64,000 bases of DNA from Psychromonas sp. SP041 (GCF_000470315.2 NZ_CBRF02000016.1:40757-104756), one strand, 5' to 3'; shown: positions 25,911-35,323, counted from the stretch's first letter. A program made the numbers and translations. The notes: generated by a model not told the origin, from the letters alone.

Positions 25911-27743
25911 ATGTGCGGTATCGTTGGTGCAGTTGCGCAAAGAGAAGTATCTGAAATTTTAATCGAAGGTCTAAAAAAATTAGAATATCGTGGTTATGAC
26001 TCAGCCGGTGTAGCCATTGTTGATAGCGAAGGTAAATTAACTCGAGTACGTCGTTTAGGTAAAGTAAAAGAATTAGCCGATGCCGTTGAAAATATGCAAG
26101 CAATGGGCGGTACTGGTATTGCGCACACTCGTTGGGCAACACACGGTGAACCTTCTGAAGTTAATGCACATCCACACGTATCAGCTGATATCTCTATCGT
26201 ACATAACGGCATTATTGAAAATCATGAACCATTACGTGTGTTACTACAACAACGTGGTTATGCATTTAAATCTCAAACAGATACTGAAGTCATTGCACAT
26301 TTAGTGGAGTGGGAATTAAGAACATCTACATCATTACGTGAAGCTGTACAAAAAGCAGTACCTCAATTAGAAGGTGCTTACGGCATGGTGGCGTTAGATA
26401 GTCGTGACCCATCTCGTTTAGTCGTTGCTCGTTCAGGTAGCCCAATTGTTATCGGTCACGGTATCGGTGAAAACTTCCTCGCATCAGATCAACTTGCGCT
26501 ATTAAATGTAACTCGTCGTTTTACTTACCTTGAAGAAGGTGACGTAGCCGAAATTACACGTCGCGAAGTAAGCATTTTTGATTTAAATGGTCATGCAATT
26601 GAACGTGAAATTATTGAATCTACTGTTGAACATGATGCAGGTAGTAAAGGCAAGTACCGTCACTTTATGCAGAAAGAAATTTTTGAACAACCAACTGCGT
26701 TACTAAGTGCGTTAGAAGGTCGTATCAATGAAGATAGCATCGTTGTTGAAAGTATTGGCGCAGGTGCAAAAGATATTTTATCTAAAGTACAACATGTTCA
26801 AATAATTGCTTGTGGTACTTCATATAACTCAGGCATGGCTGCTCGTTACTGGTTTGAATCACTTGCTGGTGTAAGTTGTGATGTTGAAATTGCTTCTGAA
26901 TTCCGTTACCGCGATTTTGTTGTTCGTCCAAACAGCTTATTACTCACACTTTCTCAATCAGGCGAAACTGCTGATACATTAGCTGCATTACGCTTAGCGA
27001 AAGAGAAAGGTTACATGTCTGCCATGTCAATTTGTAACGTTTCTGGTTCTTCATTAGTACGTGAATCTGACCTTGCATTTATGACACGTGCAGGGACTGA
27101 AATCGGCGTAGCATCAACAAAAGCATTCACAACACAGCTTGCTGCAATGTTGATTCTAGTAACGGCTATCGGCAAAGAACAAGGCACTATTAATAAGCAA
27201 AAAGAAACAGAAATTGTTCACGCTTTACATTTATTGCCAGCACAAATTGAAAAAGCATTAGCGTTTGATAAAGAAATTGCAGCGTTAGCACCTGATTTCG
27301 CTGATAAGCATCACACATTATTCTTAGGTCGTGGTGAGTATTATCCAATCGCGATGGAAGCGGCATTAAAATTAAAAGAGATTTCTTACATTCATGCTGA
27401 AGCTTATGCTGCAGGTGAATTAAAACATGGCCCATTAGCGCTAGTAGATGCGGACATGCCAGTGGTTGTCGTTGCGCCTAATAATGACTTGTTAGAAAAG
27501 CTAAAATCAAACGTTGAAGAAGTACGTGCACGTGGTGGTTTGTTATATGTATTTGCTGATGAGAACTCGGGCTTTGAAGCATGTGATGGAATGAAAATTA
27601 TCTCGTTACCGCATGTTGACCCTATCATCGCACCGATATTCCACACTGTACCGATGCAGTTACTGTCTTATCATATTGCTTTAATCAAAGGCACTGACGT
27701 TGATCAACCACGTAACTTAGCTAAAGCTGTGACAGTAGAATAA
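25911..27743 (+). CDS. glmS: Glucosamine-6-phosphate synthase GlmS
   Basis: 610 residues. Makes glucosamine-6-phosphate from fructose-6-phosphate and glutamine, the first step to UDP-GlcNAc. N-terminal class II glutamine amidotransferase with nucleophile Cys2 (MCGIVGA), then two SIS domains: [54 protein letters not shown]. The C-terminus [13 protein letters not shown] is canonical. GGGGAAG upstream of the ATG. Encoded alone, without glmU. Confidence 0.98.
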   Translation: MCGIVGAVAQREVSEILIEGLKKLEYRGYDSAGVAIVDSEGKLTRVRRLGKVKELADAVENMQAMGGTGIAHTRWATHGEPSEVNAHPHVSADISIVHNGIIENHEPLRVLLQQRGYAFKSQTDTEVIAHLVEWELRTSTSLREAVQKAVPQLEGAYGMVALDSRDPSRLVVARSGSPIVIGHGIGENFLASDQLALLNVTRRFTYLEEGDVAEITRREVSIFDLNGHAIEREIIESTVEHDAGSKGKYRHFMQKEIFEQPTALLSALEGRINEDSIVVESIGAGAKDILSKVQHVQIIACGTSYNSGMAARYWFESLAGVSCDVEIASEFRYRDFVVRPNSLLLTLSQSGETADTLAALRLAKEKGYMSAMSICNVSGSSLVRESDLAFMTRAGTEIGVASTKAFTTQLAAMLILVTAIGKEQGTINKQKETEIVHALHLLPAQIEKALAFDKEIAALAPDFADKHHTLFLGRGEYYPIAMEAALKLKEISYIHAEAYAAGELKHGPLALVDADMPVVVVAPNNDLLEKLKSNVEEVRARGGLLYVFADENSGFEACDGMKIISLPHVDPIIAPIFHTVPMQLLSYHIALIKGTDVDQPRNLAKAVTVE

Positions 27744-27762
27744 GTTTAATTATGACTAAATA

Positions 27763-27788
27763 AAAAAGCCGACGTTAGTCGGCTTTTT
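27763..27788. terminator. Terminator after glmS
   Basis: AAAAAGCCGAC, loop GTTA, GTCGGCTTTTT: an 11-bp perfect stem with A-run and T-run, functional on both strands. It lies 20 bases after the glmS stop. Confidence 0.93.
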
Positions 27789-27797
27789 GTTATCTAA

Positions 27798-27820
27798 CGA
27801 TCCATCTTCTTAATGGATCG
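27798..27820 (-). terminator. Hairpin after the Cache-domain gene
   Basis: CGATCCAT and ATGGATCG pair over 8 bp around a 7-base loop, 12 bases after the minus-strand stop. It lacks a T-run, so termination probably relies on the neighbouring bidirectional terminator at 27763-27788. Confidence 0.5.
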
Positions 27821-27832
27821 ATTAGTCCTTAT

Positions 27833-28771
27833 CTATTGGGTCTTTGGAAGTGAATAGGTGGCTTTTATCGGTTCAAGAATAATGCGAATACCTTCACCGT
27901 TGTTAAATATATCTTCCAGAGATTGAGTATAATTTTTCGATGCTTTTTCGGGTGTTTCTTGATACTTGTTTTTATTGGTTAAATACTTGCTCCACGACTT
28001 TTTAGGATCAGGGTGAACAAGTACTTCATTGTCAGCATCTACTAGGTAGACTAAAAAATCAGCAGATTCAGTTAAGTAACCGATAACATTGGTCATATCT
28101 AAATTGATGATCACGATGCCAGAAAATTTACCCTCAACATAAACAGGAGATGAAACCCTGTAAGTAGGGTTGATCCATTGTTCTATTTCGCCTTGCTCTT
28201 TATTTAAATCAAATGATGAATACCATCGTTCTCCAGCGGGTAGCTTTTTAGTTTCGGTGAAATACTCTCGTTCACTTTTATCTTGCAGTGCTTCTTCTTT
28301 TACGACGATAGGCGCTAAGCCATTCTTCGATTGTTCGATACGGATTTTTTCTTGACCATTGGCATCTATAAAACGAACTTGCATGTAATGTTTATTAATA
28401 GTGGCTGTGGTTAGAAACAGTTCACTCAGGCTATCTTGATCTAGTTTTTCATTTTTAGAAAGGTATGAACTCATGAAAGGTGTTTCAACTAAAGAAGTAA
28501 CCAATCTCTCTTGCTGATTAATGATGTGTTTTAGGTATTCTCGCTTAATTTCAATTTCTGAAGAGGCTTTCATTTGTATTGAGCTTTCTATTTCTGATGC
28601 CTTCGCGGTAGAAACCATTGAGCCGTTGAATAAGCTTACAGTAAACAGAGCGAGTAAGAATAACCATTTTGAAGGATTCAATGCCCATAAGTTAAACGAT
28701 TCAAACTTATTATAACGATTTGAAAATGCAAGGCTCTTTGATGTGACTGTGTGTATCTTTTGATATTGCAT
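27833..28771 (-). CDS. Periplasmic double-Cache (PDC) sensor domain protein without output domain
   Basis: 312 residues. A 34-residue cytosolic-looking N-terminus, one hydrophobic segment (about 35-55) ending in a possible AKA-S cleavage site, then a long helix and a double Cache fold: 'YMQVRFIDANGQEKIRIE' in the first half, 'REYFTETKKLPAGERWYSSFDL', 'PTYRVSSPVYVEGKFSGIVIINLDM' and 'VYLVDADNEVLVHPDP' afterwards. In known receptors this fold is followed by a second membrane helix and HAMP, kinase, GGDEF or chemotaxis domains. Here the protein stops, and only terminators follow. It may be a free or anchored ligand-binding protein that works with a partner, or the remnant of a larger receptor. 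Confidence 0.85.
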   Translation of the reverse strand: MQYQKIHTVTSKSLAFSNRYNKFESFNLWALNPSKWLFLLALFTVSLFNGSMVSTAKASEIESSIQMKASSEIEIKREYLKHIINQQERLVTSLVETPFMSSYLSKNEKLDQDSLSELFLTTATINKHYMQVRFIDANGQEKIRIEQSKNGLAPIVVKEEALQDKSEREYFTETKKLPAGERWYSSFDLNKEQGEIEQWINPTYRVSSPVYVEGKFSGIVIINLDMTNVIGYLTESADFLVYLVDADNEVLVHPDPKKSWSKYLTNKNKYQETPEKASKNYTQSLEDIFNNGEGIRIILEPIKATYSLPKTQ

Positions 28772-29371
28772 TCTGTGGTTTTCCTAATTAATTAGTAGTA
28801 AATATTACTATTATTTTCACCTACTGGAGCAATGTTAAAAATGTTGATATTCCATCCTATCGGATGCTTAAAGTTTATTTATAAAATGACTATATCGTTA
28901 AAAAAGAAGTCGAGCAAATTGACTCAGTATATCGGTGTTCGGAAGTTAAGCTTCATCATTATCAATGGCTCGAATAGCGTGGTTTTTTTATAACGTTTAT
29001 AGAAGCTGTTTAAGTGGGTTGATTAGTTTAATTTATCATAGAGACTATGGCTTATCTAAGCTATCTAATACAATAAAAATATTATTTTTATGTGATGTTA
29101 GAAAAGAGTAATAGGGCAAAAAAGAGTATTTTATAGCTAACCATACCGTGCTCAATAGAAACGCTCTCTTTCAATTTTCATTCACCTTTGAGTGAAGCAA
29201 ATAAACGTTAATGTTTAATAACGGCTTAAACCTGAAAAGTGAAATAGTCGTTTCTGTCTTTCTGTTTATCACCGAGTTTAAGCATTAATGAAATAACTTT
29301 TATTAATGGCAGGTCTAGTTATTATAGCAATATCGCATTTTATCCATTCATCACGTAATTAAGAGAGTTTT
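28772..29371. other. 600-base gap between the Cache gene and msrA
   Basis: No open frame of credible length, no tRNA shape, no strong terminator. A short CATCC/GGATG hairpin lies near 28851-28864, and several A- and T-runs are present. It holds the divergent promoters of both genes. A small RNA cannot be excluded. Confidence 0.4.
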
Positions 29372-29962
29372 ATGAAGAAAATATTAGGATTAGTTTTATC
29401 AACATCGATGCTTTTTTATGTGTCATTAGCTAATGCAGATAAAGCAGTATTAGCAGGCGGTTGTTTCTGGTGTATGGAGTCAGATTTTGAAAAACTACCC
29501 GGTGTGAAAGATGTTATCTCTGGTTTTACTGGCGGTGAAGTAGAGAATCCAACTTATCGCGGAAATCATGAAGGGCATTATGAAGCCGTTGAAATAACTT
29601 ATGATGCTAAAGAGGTAAGCTACCAAGAAATATTAGACCATTATTGGGTTAACATTGACCCATTTGATGCGCGAGGTCAGTTTTGCGATAAAGGAACCAG
29701 TTATTTAAGTGCTGTTTTTGTTGCTAACGAGCAGGAACGAACACTTGCGGAGAAATCTAAAAAAGCGGTGATTGACGAGTTTCCTAATAAAACTGTCGTG
29801 ACACCTATATTAGCCGCGAGTACTTTTTATCCTATTAAAGGTAATGAAAGCTACCATCAAGATTATTACAAAAATAATCCTCTACGTTACAATGCGTACC
29901 GCTGGAATTGTGGTCGCGACCAACGTTTAAAAGAAATTTGGGGTGACAGAGCAACTCATTAA
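29372..29962 (+). CDS. msrA: Exported peptide methionine sulfoxide reductase A
   Basis: 196 residues. Reduces methionine-S-sulfoxide. The catalytic motif GGCFWCMES has nucleophile C31 and second cysteine C34; a further resolving Cys is C180 in NCGRDQ. The region HEGHYEAVEITYD and the ending RLKEIWG are typical of MsrA. Unlike E. coli MsrA, it starts with a clear signal peptide (1-22, cleaved at ANA-DKA), so it acts in the periplasm. A GAGAG ribosome-binding site precedes the ATG. Confidence 0.95.
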   Translation: MKKILGLVLSTSMLFYVSLANADKAVLAGGCFWCMESDFEKLPGVKDVISGFTGGEVENPTYRGNHEGHYEAVEITYDAKEVSYQEILDHYWVNIDPFDARGQFCDKGTSYLSAVFVANEQERTLAEKSKKAVIDEFPNKTVVTPILAASTFYPIKGNESYHQDYYKNNPLRYNAYRWNCGRDQRLKEIWGDRATH

Positions 29963-30040
29963 TCCTATTTAATTGAATGAATGATTTGAATATTTTCATT
30001 AAGAAGTAACTTAATCGTCATTATTAAAAGACTGAATACT

Positions 30041-30075
30041 AAAAGCAGCTAACTCAAACGATTAGCTGCTTTTTT
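30041..30075 (+). terminator. Terminator after msrA
   Basis: AAAAGCAGCTAA, 9-base loop, TTAGCTGCTTTTTTT: a 12-bp stem with T-run, 78 bases after the msrA stop codon. Confidence 0.92.
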
Positions 30076-30469
30076 ATTATTTATCTCAATTCTGGTTAAC
30101 GGAAACGAAAGATTATTTAAGATCATATAGTTATAAAGTTTTATTATACAATGCTGCAGTTGCGCGTAGTTCAGACGAGTTATTGAAGCAATAACAGGTT
30201 ATTGGGAAAGAATTTAACGCAGAAATTCGCTTAAATAGCTGTGTTGTATCGATTTTCTTATCCGTAGCTGAGGTTATTTACTTTAAGAAAAATACTTTAA
30301 GCAAAATCTACACTCTTAGTTCATTCTTTGAATAGCTTATCTACTACATCAAATCAAAAATTAAATTATACCTTCATAAAATAAACTTAAGTTTACTCAT
30401 AAAAGCAGCGATAAAATAATCACCAAAAAAATTATGTATATTCTATTGTTTATTGTACTATCTTTATTT
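30076..30469. other. Gap between the msrA terminator and the metQ promoter
   Basis: About 390 AT-rich bases without a credible open frame or RNA gene. The last 60 bases should contain the metQ promoter. Confidence 0.4.
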
Positions 30470-30485
30470 AGCCGTCTATACGTCC
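30470..30485 (+). promoter_or_regulatory. MetJ-type met box pair upstream of metQ
   Basis: AGCCGTCT followed directly by ATACGTCC. The MetJ operator is tandem copies of AGACGTCT; the two boxes match 7 and 6 of 8 positions. Its location 22 bases before the metQ start fits repression by MetJ with S-adenosylmethionine. Confidence 0.65.
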
Positions 30486-30507
30486 ATTATTTTTAAAGGA
30501 ATTGAAA

Positions 30508-31311
30508 ATGTTTAATAAGAAAATTTCAAGGTTATTTTATATTTTACCATTAGTGCTTGGGTTAGCCGCTTGTGGGCAAGAAGATGATACACAAGTGATC
30601 AAAGTAGGTGCAACTGTTGGCCCTCATGCTGAAGTTGTTGAAGCCGTTGCTGCTGAAGCCGAAAAACAAGGTTTGAAAGTTGAAGTGGTTATATTCTCTG
30701 ACTATATCACGCCTAATGCTGCGCTTGCGGATGGTAGTCTTGACCTTAACAGTTATCAACATCAACCGTTTATGAGTAACTTTAATAGTAATAGTGAGCA
30801 AAAAATCGTTTCTATTGGTCACTCTATTTTAATGCGTATGGGTATCTACTCAAGCAAATACAAATCTATTAATGATTTACCGGATAATGCAAAAATTTCA
30901 ATTCCTAACGATCCTACTAACGGTGGACGTGGTTTACTGTTATTGGCGGATGCGAAGTTAATTACATTAAAGCCTGATGCGGGTGCAAAAACAACGGTTT
31001 ACGATATTGTTGATAACCCTAAAAACTTTGAATTTATTGAAGTGGAAGCGGCTCAGTTACCACGTACATTAGATGATGTTGATGCCTCTGTTATTACGAT
31101 GAATTATGTTATGTCTGCTGGCTTGAGCCCTGCTGAGCAAGGTATTTACCTTGAAGCAAAAGATGCTGAGTTTGCTGTCATGAATATTGCGGCGCGTGTT
31201 CAAGATAAAGATAATGAAACTTACAAAAAGTTTGTTGAAATCTTTCAAACACAAGCGACGCGTGATTTTCTAGATAAAACATATAAAGGTACGATAGAAG
31301 CTGCTTTTTAA
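30508..31311 (+). CDS. metQ: Methionine-binding lipoprotein MetQ
   Basis: 267 residues, NlpA family. The signal ends in lipobox GLAAC, then 'IKVGATVGPHAEVVEAV', 'DYITPNAALADGSLDLNSYQHQPFM', 'KISIPNDPTNGGRGLLLL' and 'ASVITMNYVMSAGL', all typical of MetQ, the receptor of the MetNI ABC importer. I use ATG 30508, with AAAGGA eight bases upstream; an in-frame TTG two codons earlier is less likely. metN and metI are not adjacent, so this is a solitary receptor gene whose permease must be encoded elsewhere. The met box upstream supports methionine as ligand. Confidence 0.93.
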   Translation: MFNKKISRLFYILPLVLGLAACGQEDDTQVIKVGATVGPHAEVVEAVAAEAEKQGLKVEVVIFSDYITPNAALADGSLDLNSYQHQPFMSNFNSNSEQKIVSIGHSILMRMGIYSSKYKSINDLPDNAKISIPNDPTNGGRGLLLLADAKLITLKPDAGAKTTVYDIVDNPKNFEFIEVEAAQLPRTLDDVDASVITMNYVMSAGLSPAEQGIYLEAKDAEFAVMNIAARVQDKDNETYKKFVEIFQTQATRDFLDKTYKGTIEAAF

Positions 31312-31332
31312 TTTTATACTTTAGCTTTGAAT

Positions 31333-31365
31333 CATCACCTTATTCGCTTAGCTGATAAGGTGATG
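31333..31365. terminator. Hairpin between metQ and yhjX
   Basis: CATCACCTTAT and ATAAGGTGATG pair perfectly over 11 bp with an 11-base loop. T-runs are short, but the position between two convergent genes makes a shared terminator likely. Confidence 0.65.
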
Positions 31366-31405
31366 CTTTATAAAGGTTAATCCTTCCTTAAATCAAAACC
31401 CTTTA

Positions 31406-32650
31406 TTATATCGTTTGTTGTGTGGTTAACTGTTGACGGTAAGCTTTTGTCTTAGCTGGGTGTTTCATTAATAACGTCAGTACTAATGATAGGGTGAGTA
31501 ATGTCATTATCACGTAAAAAGTGGGTACAAAACCACCGAAGATAGACGCAACAATCGATCCCGTAATACTACCGATACCAAACCCCAAGTAAATCACACC
31601 ATAGTTTTTGGTTAAATTATTTAAGCCGAAGAAGTCACTTATGAGTGAAGGGAACACCGTAATGGTGCCTCCGAAACTAAAGGCAATACAAGCAACGGCA
31701 AAGTAAAATACATTGCTGCTAGGTTCGCCAAAGATTAAAGAAGCAACGCCTGCAAAACTCACTAATATGGCAAACGAAATCACTTTTATTCTTTCAACTT
31801 TGTCTGACAATACACCTAATACAAGTCGACCTGCTAAATTTGCAATCGCAATAACTGCAACCGATGTTGCGGCAGAAGTGACTGATAAATGAATGTAGTT
31901 TTCACCAATATCTTTAGCGACGCCAATTACATACAAACCACTCATACAGATTGATAAGAAAACAGTTGCTAGCATCCAGAATTGAGGCGTTCTTATTGTT
32001 TGCGATAAGGTAAATTCACCGGAATTGGTTGGCAGTTTGTGTTGTTTGTTTGTTGGTGCGGTTGTTTCGACAGTCTGTTTCGGAGCATCACTCATTAATA
32101 AACCACCGAAAATAACCATTACCATGGCAATCATTCCCCAAGCAGAAAAGGCTTGAGCTAAGCTAAAGTGCGTCAGTAAGTACATATTAATAAATTTAAA
32201 ACCAAGGCTACCTAAACCATAGGCTCCAATCGCACAGGCAGATACCAATCCTTTATGTTGTGGGAAGTATTTAACACAGTTAGATAGAGTCATTAAATAG
32301 CCCGTACCATCTGCAAAGCCAACTAATAAACCGATGCAAATATACAGCGATATTAAGTTGGTTGCGTGAGAGGCGAGCAATAAACTCGCGCCAAGTAACA
32401 CGCCTGCACCAATGGTGACATTTTTAACGCCAAATCTATCTTGTAATTTACCCGAGATAGAAGAAGCAAATGCGAGAGCTAAACTAAGAATACCGAAGGA
32501 AAATGCAATTTGGCTAACAGGTTCGTTAATTTTTTCAGCGAGAGGGGAGTTAAATAAGCTCCACGTATAAACCGAACCTAAGGCAAATTGTGCAATGACG
32601 GTGCCTATTAAAGTAAGCCATTTTTTTTGATGTGACGCGATAGTAATCAT
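31406..32650 (-). CDS. yhjX: OFA-family MFS transporter, YhjX orthologue
   Basis: 414 residues with twelve hydrophobic segments. Aligns throughout with E. coli YhjX: WLTLIGTVIAQFALGSVYTW, SGKLQDRFGVK, GYLMTLSNCVKYFP, ITVFPSLISDFFGLNN and KNYGVIYLGFGIGSITGS. YhjX belongs to the oxalate/formate antiporter family and is strongly induced by external pyruvate through YpdAB; its substrate is not settled, though pyruvate-related. Here it lies directly downstream of ypdAB, on the same strand, with a 163-base gap that contains likely binding sites. Confidence 0.93.
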   Translation of the reverse strand: MITIASHQKKWLTLIGTVIAQFALGSVYTWSLFNSPLAEKINEPVSQIAFSFGILSLALAFASSISGKLQDRFGVKNVTIGAGVLLGASLLLASHATNLISLYICIGLLVGFADGTGYLMTLSNCVKYFPQHKGLVSACAIGAYGLGSLGFKFINMYLLTHFSLAQAFSAWGMIAMVMVIFGGLLMSDAPKQTVETTAPTNKQHKLPTNSGEFTLSQTIRTPQFWMLATVFLSICMSGLYVIGVAKDIGENYIHLSVTSAATSVAVIAIANLAGRLVLGVLSDKVERIKVISFAILVSFAGVASLIFGEPSSNVFYFAVACIAFSFGGTITVFPSLISDFFGLNNLTKNYGVIYLGFGIGSITGSIVASIFGGFVPTFYVIMTLLTLSLVLTLLMKHPAKTKAYRQQLTTQQTI

Positions 32651-32767
32651 AATGTGAACCCCAGAAATTTAAAATATTAAAAAGTGGATGAAGACGATTT
32701 TCTCGCTTCTGATAGGTTCAAAATACAACGTCTGAAAAGCATTACAATATGTGTGGGAAAGTAAAAA

Positions 32768-32800
32768 ATGAAATGCAATTCAATCACCATGAATTGCATT
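32768..32800 (-). promoter_or_regulatory. YpdB-like direct repeats overlapping a terminator-like hairpin
   Basis: On the minus strand TGCAATTCAT, an 11-base spacer, then TGCATTTCAT. As I recall, E. coli YpdB binds two GGCATTTCAT repeats with an 11-base spacer before yhjX. The same DNA forms a perfect 11-bp stem (32772-32782 with 32790-32800) followed on the minus strand by TCATTTTTT, that is, a terminator for ypdAB. It lies 14 bases after ypdB and about 120 bases before yhjX. Confidence 0.65.
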
Positions 32801-32813
32801 ATTTGGGCGTGAA

Positions 32814-33539
32814 TTACAAACTCATGATTTTTCGAAACTCTTTTATATTACCTCTACTGACTGATATTTTAGTTGGGTGATGATGAAATTTAAGTAAGTA
32901 GGTGCTATTCACCCAAGGGATGATCTCTTCTATACGCTTTAAGTTTACACAGTAAGAACGATGACAACGAAAAAACTGGCGTGGCGGTAATTTGTTAACT
33001 AGTTCGCTAATGTTATAAGGCGCAATAAAAATACCTTCTTCAGTATGTACTTCAGTGAGTTTCTCTTTTGCTTCTGCGTAAATAATGTCATCTATTGGCA
33101 TGACCCGTATGCGATTATCTCGAGATAGATTAATGGTATTGGTTGATGTTTGTATAGGATCCTCAGCCATTAAAGAGGTGGCATGAGCTTCAAGCTTTAA
33201 TAACAGACGCTTTACTCGTTGTTCATCTAAAGGCTTAAGTAGGTAATCAAACGCTTCTAGCTCAAAAGCTTCTAATGCATGTTCTTTATAAGCCGTGGTA
33301 AATACAATTTGTGGAGGTTGTGCGAATTGATGGATATTACGCGCTAATAACATGCCGTTAATAGAAGGAATGTTAATATCAAGAAACACGATATCAACCG
33401 TATTGCTCTGTAAATAAGTAAAGGCCGCTAAACCGTCGTCAAAGGATTCTATTACTTCAATACGACTATAGGTCTTAATTAAGTAGTTAAGCTCTTCACG
33501 GGCTAGGTATTCATCTTCAACGATGATTGCTTTTAACAT
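32814..33539 (-). CDS. ypdB: LytTR response regulator YpdB (PyrR)
   Basis: 241 residues. A receiver domain at 1-118 with acidic pocket E8/D9, phosphorylation site D54 (VFLDINIP) and conserved Lys in YLLKP; then a LytTR DNA-binding domain at about 135-240 (FFRCHRSYCVNL, then VSRG). It is the partner of the YpdA kinase encoded upstream with a 7-base overlap. In E. coli it activates yhjX when pyruvate is present. Expected to act on the repeats at 32768-32798. Confidence 0.92.
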   Translation of the reverse strand: MLKAIIVEDEYLAREELNYLIKTYSRIEVIESFDDGLAAFTYLQSNTVDIVFLDINIPSINGMLLARNIHQFAQPPQIVFTTAYKEHALEAFELEAFDYLLKPLDEQRVKRLLLKLEAHATSLMAEDPIQTSTNTINLSRDNRIRVMPIDDIIYAEAKEKLTEVHTEEGIFIAPYNISELVNKLPPRQFFRCHRSYCVNLKRIEEIIPWVNSTYLLKFHHHPTKISVSRGNIKEFRKIMSL

Positions 33540-35212
33540 GCTTCCTCCTGAATATCATTGGCATCGAAAGAAACACTCGTACCAATGTCTTGACGTTGGA
33601 TCGTTAGGCCTGAACCATAAAGTAAACCAACGCGCTGGTGTACATTAACCATTCCGATGTGATGACTGCCCATAGAGCCTTTATAAATCCGTTCGATAAC
33701 CTCTGTTTTTATGCCTACGCCGGTATCGGTAACTGTTACTTTTACCGTTTCTTTTTGTTGTTTTACTGAAATGGTCACTGTACCGGGTGTACGAGAAGGC
33801 ACAATGCCATGTTGAATTGCATTTTCAACTAACGGTTGAATCAGTAGAGAAGGAATCTTGATATGGACAGGGTCGATATCAAATATTACCGTTAACTTAT
33901 TACCAAAACGTGCTTGTTCAATAGCAACGTAATCTTGTACTTGTTGGATTTCTTCTTGAATATCAATTAATTCATCGCCTTTTTCTAAATTGAAACGTAA
34001 AAAGTTGGCAAGGTTTGCAATCAATTGTCGTGCTTGATCTGGTTTAATTCGTACTAAGGTAGAAATTGCATTTAATGCATTAAATAAGAAGTGTGGGTTA
34101 ATTTTATTTTGTAAGGCTGAAAACTCAGCTTTGCTAGCCATGGTTTTAAGTTGTTCCATGTTCGACACTTCGATTTGTGTTGAGATTAGATGGGAGAGAC
34201 CAATGGCCATTTCACGTAACGCATGGCGAATTTGGTGTGGTTGGCTGTAGAAGATTTTGAGAGTGCCCGTCACTTTACCATTTCCCCATAACGGGATAAT
34301 AAGCAGTGAATGAAATTCATGCACATTAAGATTGTTGTTAATGATTTGTTTGCCTAAATCGACCGCTTGTTGTGTCATGTAACTTATCTGATGATGGGAA
34401 TCGAGAAAGTTTTCTTCACCTACCCCTACATAAGCTTTTACATTACGAGTATCAGTGATGGCAACGGCATCAGCACCTGTTTCTTGTTTAATAATTTCAC
34501 AGACTTTAACTAAAGAGTCACGATCGTTTTTTCGGAAATGGGGTAGGGTTTTATTTGCAATATTAAGCGCTTGTTTAGCTTGTAGTGCTGCGACTTTATC
34601 TTTTTCATCATCAATACTTTGCACTAAAGTAATGATCAAACCAATGCATAAGGTGCCAGTGATCATTGGGATTGAGATTTGTTCAACGATTGAGATAGCT
34701 AATGCTGAATTTTTGTTAAGCAACAAAATTAATATCATAGTGAGTAGTTCACACAACATACCAGCAGCAATACCATATTTTGCATAATCTTTTTTATCAC
34801 AGCGCTGGTGGATCCAGGTTGCAAGTAAACCAGCTAGAATGCTGGTAATAAGGCACGCGAGTGATGTTGGGCCATCAATGTCTATCCAATACCGATGGAC
34901 ACCTGAGATTAACCCTGCTGCAATCCCAACCCAAGGTCCAAATAGAATACCACCACAAATAATGGCAATGATTCTTACATTAACCACGGAGCCATAAACA
35001 TTAATCCCGGTGTAAGTGCTGAATACCGCAAAGCAAACAAATAATAATAGGATAATGGTAATTTCTTTGGGGGTGCGCTGACGTTTACTGATGATTTTTT
35101 GAAAAAGCTGAGTTCTAGTGAGTAGAAAGAGTGCCATTAGCATTAATGCGGCACGTTCAAAAACAGCAAGTAGCATGGTGAGTTGGTCTAAATACAAATT
35201 AACCTCGAACAA
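33533..35212 (-). CDS. ypdA: LytS-type sensor kinase YpdA (PyrS), pyruvate sensing
   Basis: 559 residues, colinear with E. coli YpdA. A 5TM-Lyt membrane sensor domain with about six segments at 10-210 (NVYGSVVNVRIIAIICGGILFGPWVG), a GAF-like domain at about 235-360, then His_kinase (phospho-acceptor in NKINPHFLFNALNAI) and HATPase_c (QPLVENAIQHG, DTGVGI). In E. coli, YpdA responds to extracellular pyruvate. Divergent from the gene at 35545, with 332 bases between. Confidence 0.93.
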   Translation of the reverse strand: MFEVNLYLDQLTMLLAVFERAALMLMALFLLTRTQLFQKIISKRQRTPKEITIILLLFVCFAVFSTYTGINVYGSVVNVRIIAIICGGILFGPWVGIAAGLISGVHRYWIDIDGPTSLACLITSILAGLLATWIHQRCDKKDYAKYGIAAGMLCELLTMILILLLNKNSALAISIVEQISIPMITGTLCIGLIITLVQSIDDEKDKVAALQAKQALNIANKTLPHFRKNDRDSLVKVCEIIKQETGADAVAITDTRNVKAYVGVGEENFLDSHHQISYMTQQAVDLGKQIINNNLNVHEFHSLLIIPLWGNGKVTGTLKIFYSQPHQIRHALREMAIGLSHLISTQIEVSNMEQLKTMASKAEFSALQNKINPHFLFNALNAISTLVRIKPDQARQLIANLANFLRFNLEKGDELIDIQEEIQQVQDYVAIEQARFGNKLTVIFDIDPVHIKIPSLLIQPLVENAIQHGIVPSRTPGTVTISVKQQKETVKVTVTDTGVGIKTEVIERIYKGSMGSHHIGMVNVHQRVGLLYGSGLTIQRQDIGTSVSFDANDIQEEAC

Positions 35213-35323
35213 TAATAGATAATGTCCCCTAGTTTAGTGCTTGTATGTCTGGCACGTTATGAGGAGGATCAAGTGATAGTTTTGAAAAAATGAATAGATA
35301 AAAATTTACAGTCTTTTAAATAC

